Source: Arthrobacter sp. B1I2 (GTDB taxonomy: Bacteria; Actinomycetota; Actinomycetes; Actinomycetales; Micrococcaceae). Taken from it: 64,000 bases of DNA. Below, in pieces: positions 8,091 through 16,009 of this stretch; position 1 is the stretch's first letter; every line of letters begins with the position of its first letter. The stretch lies in the NCBI RefSeq assembly GCF_030816485.1, contig NZ_JAUSYC010000001.1:868001-932000 (forward strand), read 5' to 3'. The position numbers and the translations under genes were made by a program. The notes under the pieces were generated by a model. The model ran no database searches. It saw only the letters and a list, made by a program, of their open reading frames with translations, and was not told the DNA's origin.

Positions 8091-9734
8091 GTGACGGCTG
8101 TCCCGAGTGACGTGCGCCTGTCCCGCACCGCCGTTGTCGCCGATCCCGACGCCGGCCGGTTGGCCCTTAACGCAAAGGCACTGCGCGACGCCGGGTACAC
8201 CGTCCTCGAAGCCACAGACGCCGCCGGCCTTGCCGCCTTGCTGGAGGCCGGCGAACCTTCCATCATCGTGGCCGACGCCGTCCTGTCCGCTGTCCGGTCC
8301 ACGGCCCCGGTCCTGGTCATGGTGGACCTGGACAACCCCGGGGAGACAGCAGCCGCCAATCCGCCAGGCGTCCACGACTGCATCACCAAGCCGCCGGCAC
8401 CCAAAGAGCTGGTCCACCGCGTGTCGGCCCTCATTGATCAGGTGTCCCGGCGCCGTGCCTCCCGACAGGAAGCCGAAGGACTCCGGGAGCAGTTGCGTGA
8501 GGTCTCAGCCGCCGTGCGCGCCACCAACGATCCCCAGGAGATCGCAAACCACGTTGTCTCCGGGTTCGGCCGGACCTTCAAGGCCGACCACGTTGTCCTG
8601 GCAACCTTCGAGGACCACCGGGTTCCCGTCATCACGGCCAGCTGGCACAGGCGGGGTCTGGCGGAGCTGCCTGCGGGCGCCCTTCCGCGCGAGGACGAGG
8701 CCCGCGCCACAGCGGACGCCCTGTGGGCCGGGACGGAGTCGCTCTCCGCCGACGGAAATGAAGCCGTCGCCCGCAGCGAAGCGAAAGCGGCCCCCGCCGT
8801 CGCTGGAGCAGCCTCCACACTGGCGGTACCCATCGGTGAGGGGAATTCCTCCCTGGGAATCATCTGGATCGCCATGATGGACCGGCCCCGGACCTGGTCC
8901 AGCGCTGAACTGGGGCTGATCCAGCACGTGGCTGGCAACGCCGCCTACGGCCTTATCCAAAGCCACCTGATCAGCAGCCAGCAGCAGGTGGTGAAGCAGC
9001 TGCGCGAACTCGACAAGGCGAAGACGGACTTCCTGGCAACGGTGAACCACGAGCTCCGCACACCGCTGACCTCGATCATGGCGTACCTCGACATGATCCA
9101 GGAAAGCACCGAGCATCCGGTGTCCAAGGAGGTCCACCAGATGCTGGACATCGTGGTCCGCAACACCGGACGGCTGCGCACGCTCATCGAGGACATGCTC
9201 AGCGTCTCGCGCGGTGGACTGGATAACATGGCGATGCAGCTGGCACCCGTACGGCTGGGACAGACCCTGGACCTGGTGGCCGCGGCGCTCCGCCCGCTGG
9301 CCACGCTGCAAAACGTCACCATCGACGTCGGCCCGGTTCCGGAGGATCCGGAAATCCTCGCCGATGAGGTGCAGCTGCAGCAGGTCTTCACCAACCTCGT
9401 TTCCAACGCCATCAAGTTCACGCCCAGCGGCGGACGGATCGAGGTGGGAAGCGAATCCCACGCCGCGGCTGACGGCTCCCAGTGGGCCACCGTGCGTATC
9501 GCCGATACCGGCATCGGCATTTCAAGCGACGAAATCAACCACGTGTTCACCAGGTTCTACCGGGCCTCCAACGCCATGAACGGCGCAATCCCGGGAACAG
9601 GGCTGGGCCTTGCCATTTCCAAGGACATCGTGGACCGCCACGGCGGCCGGATCGACGTCGCCTCCACCCTGGGCGCGGGGACCACCGTCACCGTCAGCCT
9701 TCCCCTCGGCACCGACCACGCCCAGGCCAACTAG
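8091..9734 (+). CDS. Histidine kinase with N-terminal degenerate receiver and GAF domains
   Basis: A 547-residue sensor kinase with no membrane helix, thus cytoplasmic. Residues about 10-110 form a shortened receiver-like domain (ADPDAG acidic pair, IIVADAVL with the phospho-acceptor Asp position, TKPPAP with the lysine). Residues 150-290 resemble a GAF sensor domain. The kinase core has the H-box NHELRTPLTSI with His320, the N-box NLVSNAIKF, and G-boxes DTGIGIS and GTGLGLAI, so it should autophosphorylate. I chose the GTG at 8091 because GGGAGGGAAGGGAG precedes it; longer frames upstream lack a ribosome site. The c-di-GMP gene follows after 19 bases, so signal input probably couples to second-messenger output. 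Confidence 0.88.
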   Translation: MTAVPSDVRLSRTAVVADPDAGRLALNAKALRDAGYTVLEATDAAGLAALLEAGEPSIIVADAVLSAVRSTAPVLVMVDLDNPGETAAANPPGVHDCITKPPAPKELVHRVSALIDQVSRRRASRQEAEGLREQLREVSAAVRATNDPQEIANHVVSGFGRTFKADHVVLATFEDHRVPVITASWHRRGLAELPAGALPREDEARATADALWAGTESLSADGNEAVARSEAKAAPAVAGAASTLAVPIGEGNSSLGIIWIAMMDRPRTWSSAELGLIQHVAGNAAYGLIQSHLISSQQQVVKQLRELDKAKTDFLATVNHELRTPLTSIMAYLDMIQESTEHPVSKEVHQMLDIVVRNTGRLRTLIEDMLSVSRGGLDNMAMQLAPVRLGQTLDLVAAALRPLATLQNVTIDVGPVPEDPEILADEVQLQQVFTNLVSNAIKFTPSGGRIEVGSESHAAADGSQWATVRIADTGIGISSDEINHVFTRFYRASNAMNGAIPGTGLGLAISKDIVDRHGGRIDVASTLGAGTTVTVSLPLGTDHAQAN

Positions 9735-9753
9735 GCGTCGAAGGAGGACTGCC

Positions 9754-11301
9754 ATGTTTGCCGACGACGATCCCAGACTCTCCCAGTTGCTGGAAGGCAT
9801 TGTCCGGCTTGCGTCCGGCGACCTCAGCTCCCGGATCGAGGTTTCACCTGCCCGGGATGAACTCGACGCCATCATCATGGGCACCAATCTGTTGGCCGAG
9901 GACCTGCAGATTATCTACGAAGAGCTTGAGCAGCGGGTCCAGGTCCGGACGCAGCTGCTGCACGAGGCACACCTCGAGATGCAGAAGATGGCCATGCAGG
10001 ACCCGCTGACGGGCCTGGCCAACCGGTCGGCCCTGATCGATGCCCTTCGCACCGCACTGGAAGCCCGCGGCGCGGAGGGCCAACCGGCGGAGGACGGCCC
10101 CGCCATCCTGCTGATGGACCTGGACGCGTTCAAGTCCATTAATGACAGCTTGGGGCACACGGCGGGTGACAAGGTCCTGGTGACCGTGGGCGAAAGGCTC
10201 CGGACCGCCGTTCGCGTGTCCGACGTCGTAGCCCGGCTGGGCGGTGACGAATTCGCGATCGTCATGCCGTCGGCTTCGGCTGAGCAGGCTGCCATTGTGG
10301 CCCACCGCATCCTGGCTGCGCTCACCGAGCCCATCGAACTCCCGGGCCGCAGCGTCCGTTGCGGCGCCAGCTTAGGGCTCAGCGTGGGCAGCGAAGGCCA
10401 GAGCCCGGAGGACATGCTGATGGAGGCCGACGTGGCCATGTATGCCTCCAAGGCCGAAGGGCAGAACAAGCTGCACCGGTTCGAGCCGGCCCTGCTGCTG
10501 ATGCGGCGCCTCCGCAGCCAGCTGGTGGATGACCTGCGGGACGCAATCAAGGATGACGCGCTGACGCTGCATTACCAGCCGGTGGTTGAGCTGGGCACCG
10601 GACGGATCGAAGGCGTGGAGGCGCTGGTCCGCTGGAACCATCCCAGCCGCGGCTTCATCATGCCAGACGAATTCATTCCCCTTGCCGAGGAGGCGGGGCT
10701 GATCTCGGAACTGGGCCTGTGGGTGCTCAGCACAGCCGTACGGCAGCTGCGGGCCTGGATCGATGCATGCCTGGTGGACGAGACGTTCTCCGTGCGCATC
10801 AACATTTCCGCCACAGACCTGCAAAGCCTGCAGTTCATCGAGGACGTGCGGAACGTGCTCCAGGAGAACGGGGTCAAACCCGCACAGGTTGTCCTGGAAT
10901 TGACGGAAGTAGCCATCGTCAAAGGCAATGAGCTGGACCGGTATTCGCTGGGCGGACTCCGCGGCCTGGGCGTGGGCATCGAAATTGATGATTTTGGCAC
11001 GGGCTACTCCTCCATCAGCTACCTCCGCCGGCTTCCCGTGGACCGGGTCAAGGTGGACAGGTCGCTGGTTACCGGGCTGGGGACCGACCCAAGCCAGCCA
11101 GCCCTGGTGGCCGCGGTGCTGCAGCTGGTGCGGGCGTGCGGCCTGGAAGCCGTGTGGGAGGGCGTTGAGACGGCAGAGCAGGCGGAGATCCTGCGCGGGC
11201 TGGGCTGCCGCAGCGCCCAGGGCTACTACTTCAGCCGGCCCGTCCCGCCTGACCTGATTCCGGAACTGCTGGCTGACCAGCAGGAAAGCGCTAACCAATA
11301 G
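9754..11301 (+). CDS. GGDEF-EAL bifunctional c-di-GMP enzyme
   Basis: A 515-residue cytoplasmic protein. Residues 1-70 look like a HAMP-like/coiled-coil start (RLASGDLSSRIEV, then EELEQRVQ). The diguanylate cyclase domain has an intact GGDEF (163-167) and the inhibitory RxxD site five residues before it (RVSD, 154-157). The phosphodiesterase domain has EAL (289-291), NIS, ELTE, DDFGTGYSS (from 412) and EGVE, so both making and breaking c-di-GMP look possible. The ATG at 9754 follows AAGGAGG. It is 19 bases after the histidine kinase, so the two form an operon. A small hairpin terminator overlaps its stop. Confidence 0.92.
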   Translation: MFADDDPRLSQLLEGIVRLASGDLSSRIEVSPARDELDAIIMGTNLLAEDLQIIYEELEQRVQVRTQLLHEAHLEMQKMAMQDPLTGLANRSALIDALRTALEARGAEGQPAEDGPAILLMDLDAFKSINDSLGHTAGDKVLVTVGERLRTAVRVSDVVARLGGDEFAIVMPSASAEQAAIVAHRILAALTEPIELPGRSVRCGASLGLSVGSEGQSPEDMLMEADVAMYASKAEGQNKLHRFEPALLLMRRLRSQLVDDLRDAIKDDALTLHYQPVVELGTGRIEGVEALVRWNHPSRGFIMPDEFIPLAEEAGLISELGLWVLSTAVRQLRAWIDACLVDETFSVRINISATDLQSLQFIEDVRNVLQENGVKPAQVVLELTEVAIVKGNELDRYSLGGLRGLGVGIEIDDFGTGYSSISYLRRLPVDRVKVDRSLVTGLGTDPSQPALVAAVLQLVRACGLEAVWEGVETAEQAEILRGLGCRSAQGYYFSRPVPPDLIPELLADQQESANQ

Positions 11302-11321
11302 CGCAAAACTACTGCGCTTTT
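11300..11321 (+). terminator. Intrinsic terminator after the GGDEF-EAL gene
   Basis: AGCGCA pairs with TGCGCT across a 7-base loop and is followed by TTTT. The left arm overlaps the stop codon of the upstream gene. Confidence 0.6.
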
Positions 11322-11470
11322 GTGGCCGCCGTTATACGATCAGCGTGCGGTGTCTGGTTTTTCGCCGCCACGGAAATCAGGTCTCACAGCATCGTACTTT
11401 TATAAGGCACTGGAAATTTGAACATTAATGGGCCATGGGGTCATTACTTCGTCAACTGGGGGCGTTGCTA

Positions 11471-12535
11471 ATGTCGGTTCGTGTACAGGCATGGGGAATC
11501 ATTGCCGCCGTGCTGGCGGATACGGATCCTGCGGGAGCCGCCGTCCGGCAACGGCTGAGCAACAGCCTCGACGAGAATCCCGGCGTGCCCGAGCGCGCTT
11601 TGCTGGAATATCTCCTCGAGACCCGGGGCAGCGACGCCAACACGGGGGAAAAGCTGGAAACGGCCCGGGAAATGCGTCTCACCCCGCCCGTGCTGCCGCC
11701 GCAGTTCGCCGAGCAGCTGGACGCCATCCGCAGCACCTCGAGGATCAGCGCGCTGCTTGAAAACCAGATGCTGATGACCGCCTTCCAGCCCATCTACGGA
11801 TTGGAAGGCAAGAACGTGGTGGGGGCGGAAGCCCTCTCCCGCTTCGTCAGCGACGACGGCGCAGCCGCGGAGCTGTGGTTTGCCGAGGCGGCAGCCGTGG
11901 GCCTTGGCGCCAATCTTGAATTCTCGGCTTTGGGATCCGCAGCCGCGGCAGCCTCCAGCCTGCCGGAAAACCTTTATGTGTCCCTGAACATTTCGCCCAC
12001 GTCCTGCCTGGACCCGCGGCTGCCGGAACTCTTCGACCGCATTGAACTCCCTGTCGACCGCGTGGTGCTCGAATTGACCGAGGACATTCCGGAAGAGGAA
12101 TATCTGCAGTTAATTTCCGCGATTAATCCGCTGCGGGAAAAAGGCCTGCGGATCGCCGTCGACGATACCCACACCGGTGCCGGCGCACTCAGCCGTATGC
12201 TTCACCTGCGTCCCGATTTCCTGAAGGTGGGCCGCAACGTGATCGGCGACGTCGACAAGGACGGCCTCCAGCGCGCGCTGGCCGCCTGCCTGGTGGACTT
12301 CACCGATCAGACCGGCATCACCATGGTGGCTGAGGGCATCGAAACGGTGGGCGAACTCAAGGTCCTGACCGAGCTTGGCATCAGCGCCGGCCAGGGTTAC
12401 CTGCTGGGACGGCCGTCCGTGCGGCCCAGGGACTGGGCCAACTGGAACACGCGCCTGGACGTGGACGGCCTGGAGCGCCACCTGGCGGGCCCGGCCGAGC
12501 CCGGGGTGCTTCGCCAGGGCAAAGAGTCATCCTGA
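11471..12535 (+). CDS. EAL domain protein with divergent loop 6
   Basis: A 354-residue protein. The first 100 residues have no clear domain; residues about 105-330 form an EAL domain. Metal and catalytic positions appear kept: EAL (in AEALSRF), NIS, ELTE, DD, the lysine in LKVG and EGIE. However the dimerisation and metal loop DDFGTGYSS is changed to DDTHTGAGA, so activity is doubtful and it may instead be a c-di-GMP receptor or inactive relative. Start choice is uncertain: ATG 11471 has GGGGG 8 bases ahead, ATG 11435 in the same frame has no ribosome site. A terminator separates it from the GGDEF-EAL gene, so it probably has its own promoter. Confidence 0.8.
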   Translation: MSVRVQAWGIIAAVLADTDPAGAAVRQRLSNSLDENPGVPERALLEYLLETRGSDANTGEKLETAREMRLTPPVLPPQFAEQLDAIRSTSRISALLENQMLMTAFQPIYGLEGKNVVGAEALSRFVSDDGAAAELWFAEAAAVGLGANLEFSALGSAAAAASSLPENLYVSLNISPTSCLDPRLPELFDRIELPVDRVVLELTEDIPEEEYLQLISAINPLREKGLRIAVDDTHTGAGALSRMLHLRPDFLKVGRNVIGDVDKDGLQRALAACLVDFTDQTGITMVAEGIETVGELKVLTELGISAGQGYLLGRPSVRPRDWANWNTRLDVDGLERHLAGPAEPGVLRQGKESS

Positions 12536-12555
12536 CCCTGAAAACTGAAGGCAGA

Positions 12556-12596
12556 CCGGCGGGGCGTTAGGCGATATGTGCCTGCCGCCCCGCCGG
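12556..12596. terminator. Perfect 11-bp hairpin between convergent genes
   Basis: CCGGCGGGGCG at 12556-12566 pairs perfectly with 12586-12596 around a 19-base loop. It lies between the stop at 12535 (plus) and the stop at 12606 (minus), so it probably ends both transcripts. There is no strong T-run on either side. Confidence 0.65.
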
Positions 12597-12605
12597 CATT
12601 AAGCC

Positions 12606-12842
12606 CTATTCGGAGTGGCCCTGGTCCCGGCTCATCTGGTCCTCAGCCGGCGGCGTCTCTCCGGGAGGCACTCCCCCGCCCGGCTCCAGGCCGGTGACAT
12701 TGTCCTCCGCCGGGTCGGGGTTCGCGGAACCGGCGGACTCCCTGCTCCGCTGCTCCGCCAGGTGGGGTTGGGCAGCGCCAACGTCGTCCTTACCCGGACG
12801 GTCAGGATTCGCGGGGTCGTTTTCCGGATGGTAAGTGCTCAT
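12606..12842 (-). CDS. Small hydrophilic protein, DUF6480-like
   Basis: A 78-residue, highly charged protein with no hydrophobic segment. Its second half contains [24 protein letters not shown], a proline-glycine signature I associate with DUF6480 small proteins of actinobacteria, though those often carry a following membrane helix which is missing here. The rest looks disordered. The start ATG at 12842 follows GGAAAAGC-like sequence of moderate strength. Its upstream region (12843-12977) is shared with the divergent gene at 12978 and includes an imperfect dyad. Function unknown. Confidence 0.65.
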   Translation of the reverse strand: MSTYHPENDPANPDRPGKDDVGAAQPHLAEQRSRESAGSANPDPAEDNVTGLEPGGGVPPGETPPAEDQMSRDQGHSE

Positions 12843-12892
12843 GCTGCTTTTCCTTCGTCTCCGGCTGCGGGCCGATTCCCCAGCACTGGACT

Positions 12893-12914
12893 AATTGTAA
12901 GCATGCTGATAATT
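12893..12914. promoter_or_regulatory. Imperfect 22-bp AT-rich dyad in a divergent promoter region
   Basis: Outer arms AATT/AATT and inner core AAGCATGCT are symmetric about 12903/12904, with two imperfect pairs. The half site GTAAG is shared with the perfect dyad at 6970-6987. It lies between two divergent genes for small hydrophilic proteins, so it may be a common operator. Confidence 0.45.
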
Positions 12915-12977
12915 CTGGAGGAGTAGGGCCGGAACGCCGCTGGGGCGCCGGCACCCAATGTCGGAAGGAGCAGTCAG

Positions 12978-13427
12978 ATGGGAATCGGCGACAGCATCGG
13001 CAAGGCAGCAGAAAACGCAATGGAGGACCTGGCCGGAACATCCAAGCCGACAGAGAAGATGGATGTGCCCGATCCCGCGGACCCCAATGACGACGTGGAA
13101 GTCCACTCCTCCCTCAGCGAAGGTTCAAACGCGATGGAGGCCGAGAAGCAGAAGGCGCCCGGCCTCAAGACCGGCGCTGCTCCCGCGCCGGTGTCCAACA
13201 GTCCGCTGGGCGGGGACATCGACGAGACGGGGAATGACACGGCACACAGCGACAGGACGGACGACGTCGGCCTGGCCGGCGACGCCACGGCGCCCACCGG
13301 CGGTGCAGGGTCAGCCGGAGGCAGCGTGGCGGGGTCCGGCGGACTTCCTGACAGCAATCCTGATGAGTTGCGGGCAGATCCCTCCGAGGGCGACGAGGAC
13401 CCGTCAACCAGCACGGGACGGGGCTAG
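12978..13427 (+). CDS. Hydrophilic low-complexity protein, function unknown
   Basis: A 149-residue acidic protein rich in Gly, Ser, Asp, Pro and Ala. The first 20 residues could form an amphipathic helix (MGIGDSIGKAAENAMEDL), and the rest is probably disordered. The ATG follows GGAAGGAGC. Its stop overlaps the stop of the convergent phosphodiesterase gene in the shared bases CTAG (13424-13427). No family recognised; its composition and divergent pairing with the gene at 12606-12842 suggest joint regulation. Confidence 0.65.
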   Translation: MGIGDSIGKAAENAMEDLAGTSKPTEKMDVPDPADPNDDVEVHSSLSEGSNAMEAEKQKAPGLKTGAAPAPVSNSPLGGDIDETGNDTAHSDRTDDVGLAGDATAPTGGAGSAGGSVAGSGGLPDSNPDELRADPSEGDEDPSTSTGRG

Positions 13428-14248
13428 GAACCCGGCCTGGGCGGGTGGCCCTCCGGCCATTCGCCACGCTCAATGAGCACGTCGCGGAGCAGGTCCGCCC
13501 GGTCCGTGACGATGCCGTCCACGCCCTGCTGGAGGAGGCCGTGCATCTCGTCGGCATCATTGATGGTCCAGACGTGAACCACCAGGCCAAGGTCGTGGGC
13601 GCGCCCGATGAATCCCGGGGTGACAACAGGAACCCGCCCGTAGCGGACGGGGACCTGCAGCGCATGCACGTCGCGGAGCACACGGCGCATAAGCCGGCGG
13701 AACACCGGGCGCGGAAGCACGGGGCCCAGCAGGGTGAAGAGCGCACTTGAGGCCACCCCGGCGGAGGAGGCAACCGGCCGGCTGAGCAGCTTCAGCACCG
13801 CCCGCCGTCGGCGGTCGGAAAAACTGGTGACCAGCACCTGCTGGTGCACCTGGTGCCGCTCGATGGCGGCCGCCGTGCTGTGGACCGAGCTCCAGTCCTT
13901 GACGTCGAGGTTCAGCCGGACTCCGGGAAGCCGGGTCACCAGCTCGTCGAACGTGGGGATGGGCTCGCGGCCGTTGATCCGGGCCTTCGCCACGTCCGTG
14001 GCTGGCAGGTCGGCCACCCGGCCCCTGCCGTCGGTCACCCGGTCCAGGGTTTGATCATGGAAGAGCAGCAGCACCCCGTCGGCCGTGGTGTGTACGTCCG
14101 TTTCAAGGTACCGGAAGCCGAGCTCGACGGCGGCGCGGAACGCGGCCATGGAGTTTTCCAGCCCCTCAGCCGAGAACCCGCGGTGGGCCATGGCGATGGG
14201 AAGCTGCAGCCCGTCGTCGTCCGGGTGCTCAAAAAAGGGCAGGGTCAC
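13424..14248 (-). CDS. Glycerophosphodiester phosphodiesterase
   Basis: A 274-residue GDPD-family enzyme, which hydrolyses glycerophosphodiesters from phospholipid turnover to glycerol 3-phosphate and an alcohol. The catalytic set is visible: HRG (22-24), GLENS (with Glu31), LETDVH (Glu49, Asp51) and LLFHD (His64), then the TIM-barrel strands LNLDVK and HVWTIND near the end. No signal peptide is seen, so it acts in the cytoplasm. I place the start at the GTG at 14248 because homology begins there; the ribosome site is weak. It overlaps the convergent gene by four bases. Confidence 0.85.
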   Translation of the reverse strand: MTLPFFEHPDDDGLQLPIAMAHRGFSAEGLENSMAAFRAAVELGFRYLETDVHTTADGVLLLFHDQTLDRVTDGRGRVADLPATDVAKARINGREPIPTFDELVTRLPGVRLNLDVKDWSSVHSTAAAIERHQVHQQVLVTSFSDRRRRAVLKLLSRPVASSAGVASSALFTLLGPVLPRPVFRRLMRRVLRDVHALQVPVRYGRVPVVTPGFIGRAHDLGLVVHVWTINDADEMHGLLQQGVDGIVTDRADLLRDVLIERGEWPEGHPPRPGS

Positions 14249-14301
14249 ACAGCGAGCGTACCGGAGCAGCTGGCGACGGCCGCCGCAATCAGTCGTCGCG
14301 G

Positions 14302-14550
14302 TCAGCCGGCACAGGGAAGGATGTCCACGCCGTCGCCACAGTGCAGCAGGGTGCGGCCGCGGCCGCCGTCGAGATGGACCCAAACCGCAGTGTGGTCTCC
14401 GGTGATGGTGTCCACCACGCCACTTGCCTCAAAGCCGGGCGAGAACAGGACCCGGACGCGGTCGCCCTGCCGCAGCTGCTTCCAGTGCGGAGCCGGCATT
14501 GCTTTGCGCAGCGGCGCATCGGCCAGGTGCTGCTTGACGTGCTTTGCCAT
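14302..14550 (-). CDS. Small conserved protein, probable SH3-like fold
   Basis: An 82-residue protein with strands RVRVLFSPG, EASGVVDTITG, AVWVHLDGG and RTLLHC, a pattern like small SH3/KOW-type barrels. No family name is assigned. An AGGGGG ribosome site precedes the ATG. It lies 53 bases before the GDPD start on the same strand, so the two may be co-transcribed. Function unknown. Confidence 0.6.
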   Translation of the reverse strand: MAKHVKQHLADAPLRKAMPAPHWKQLRQGDRVRVLFSPGFEASGVVDTITGDHTAVWVHLDGGRGRTLLHCGDGVDILPCAG

Positions 14551-14658
14551 GGTTGCCCCCTAAGAGCCGGCGGAAGAGGTGCCTGCTTTCCAGGTTTGAC
14601 GCTACGGCGGAAAGGTAAACGCCAGGTGGGCGCCAGCTGGGAGTTTGGGGGGCGGGAA

Positions 14659-15477
14659 TCAGGAAAACTGGACGCCCAGGGAAGCGAGCCTGGCCTCCAA
14701 AACCTGGGCCACGCCGTCGTCGTCAAAATGCGGCGCCTGCTGCCCCGCCGCCCGGATGGCCTCCGGGTGGCCGCTGGCCATGGCATAGCCGTGGCCGGCC
14801 CAACGGAGCATCTCGATGTCGTTGGGCATGTCACCGAAGGCCACCACATCCGCGGCGTCGATGCCCAGCGCCGCGGCATATTCAGCCAGCGTGACGGCCT
14901 TGTTGACGCCGGGCAGGGAGAGTTCAAGCATGGCGACGCCGGGCGAGGAGTGGGTGGTCGCGGCCAGGTGTTCGACGGCGGGCGCCACCTCGGCGAGGAA
15001 ATCGTCGGGTGTGCCGTGGCGGACGATGGCGAGGAATTTGACCACGGAATCGTCGTTGGTGAGGGTGTCCTTCAGCGGCGCCGGGGTGAACTCGGCGAGC
15101 AGTTCGCTGGATTCGTTTTCGATGAAGCCCGGTTCCAGGTGGAAGCCGGTGAGCGTTTCGGCGGCGAACAGGGCGGCCGGACGGAGCTCCTTGATGATGC
15201 GGCGGGCTTCCAGGACGGTGTCGATGGCCAGGGCGCGGGCGGAGACCAGGCGGTCCGCTTCAAGGTCCCACACCACGGCACCGTTCGAGCAGATCACGCG
15301 TCCGGTGTGGCCGAGCTGCTCCTCGAGGGGGTGCAGCCACCGCGGCGGGCGGCCGGTGACGAAGACCAGTTCGACGCCGGCATCCCGGCAGGCGTGGAAG
15401 GCGCGGATGGTGCGGGGGCTGATTTTTCCGTCGTGCCCAAGGATTGTTCCGTCGATGTCGCTTGCTACCAGCCGCAT
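14659..15477 (-). CDS. Cof-type HAD-superfamily phosphatase
   Basis: A 272-residue haloacid dehalogenase-type hydrolase of the Cof (type IIB) subgroup, which dephosphorylates sugar phosphates or other small phosphates. Motif I is ASDIDGT with nucleophile Asp7 and acid Asp9, motif II VTGRP near residue 40, and motif IV GDMPNDIEML near residue 212, where the family has GD-x-x-ND. The cap domain lies between. The substrate cannot be predicted. It is divergent from the SOS-regulated umuDC pair, its start lying 63 bases from the LexA box, so the box might also affect it. Confidence 0.85.
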   Translation of the reverse strand: MRLVASDIDGTILGHDGKISPRTIRAFHACRDAGVELVFVTGRPPRWLHPLEEQLGHTGRVICSNGAVVWDLEADRLVSARALAIDTVLEARRIIKELRPAALFAAETLTGFHLEPGFIENESSELLAEFTPAPLKDTLTNDDSVVKFLAIVRHGTPDDFLAEVAPAVEHLAATTHSSPGVAMLELSLPGVNKAVTLAEYAAALGIDAADVVAFGDMPNDIEMLRWAGHGYAMASGHPEAIRAAGQQAPHFDDDGVAQVLEARLASLGVQFS

Positions 15478-15540
15478 CCTGCAAGTCTACGTGGGCGGAG
15501 GGAATGCCCGTTGTCAGCCTCCGGGGCTACACTGAGCTTA

Positions 15541-15556
15541 TCGAACATATATTCGA
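15541..15556. promoter_or_regulatory. LexA (SOS) box
   Basis: TCGAACATATATTCGA matches the Gram-positive/actinobacterial LexA consensus TCGAAC-N4-GTTCGA with one change, and lies 14 bases before the umuD start. It predicts repression by LexA and induction by DNA damage. Confidence 0.85.
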
Positions 15557-15569
15557 ATAAAGGTGTGTT

Positions 15570-16001
15570 GTGGGCGTTATTATCGGTCCCCGCGTGATAG
15601 ATGCGGGCGCCTCCTTATTCTCGGTGCTGGTCTCCCCTGTGGCGGTTGCGGCAGGATTTCCGTCCCCGGCGCAGGACTACTTCGACGGCCGGATCGACTT
15701 GAACGCGCACCTGATCAAGGACATCACCAGCACTTTCGTGGTCCGGGTCACCGGAGACTCCATGGAGGGCGCGGGCATCAGCGACGGTGACGAACTGATC
15801 GTGAACCGGGCACTGGAGCCGAAGGACGGGTCCGTGGTGATCGCCGTGCTGGACGGGGAACTGACGGTGAAGCGCCTGCGCATCACCCGGACCGGCGTGG
15901 TGCTGCAGGCGGAGAACCCAAAGTATCCGGACATCCGCGTCCCTGCCCTGTCCGAGCTGACCATCTGGGGTGTTGCCACCAGGTGCCTGCACCATGTTTG
16001 A
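15570..16001 (+). CDS. umuD: UmuD-like S24 peptidase, SOS polymerase accessory protein
   Basis: A 143-residue LexA/UmuD-type protein that self-cleaves with RecA filament help and then partners the UmuC polymerase. The cleavage bond is Ala28-Gly29 in VAAGFPSP; the serine-lysine dyad is Ser64 in GDSMEGAGI and Lys101 in LTVKRL. There is no N-terminal DNA-binding domain, which separates it from LexA. The start is a GTG at 15570 preceded by AAAGG. A LexA box sits directly upstream and umuC follows nine bases after the stop, forming a classic SOS operon. Confidence 0.9.
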   Translation: MGVIIGPRVIDAGASLFSVLVSPVAVAAGFPSPAQDYFDGRIDLNAHLIKDITSTFVVRVTGDSMEGAGISDGDELIVNRALEPKDGSVVIAVLDGELTVKRLRITRTGVVLQAENPKYPDIRVPALSELTIWGVATRCLHHV

Positions 16002-16009
16002 GGAGCGCC

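Noticed and set aside
11302..11434. Possible c-di-GMP riboswitch between the two c-di-GMP genes
   Set aside because: No GEMM-type conserved core could be seen; only a terminator and probable promoter sequence.
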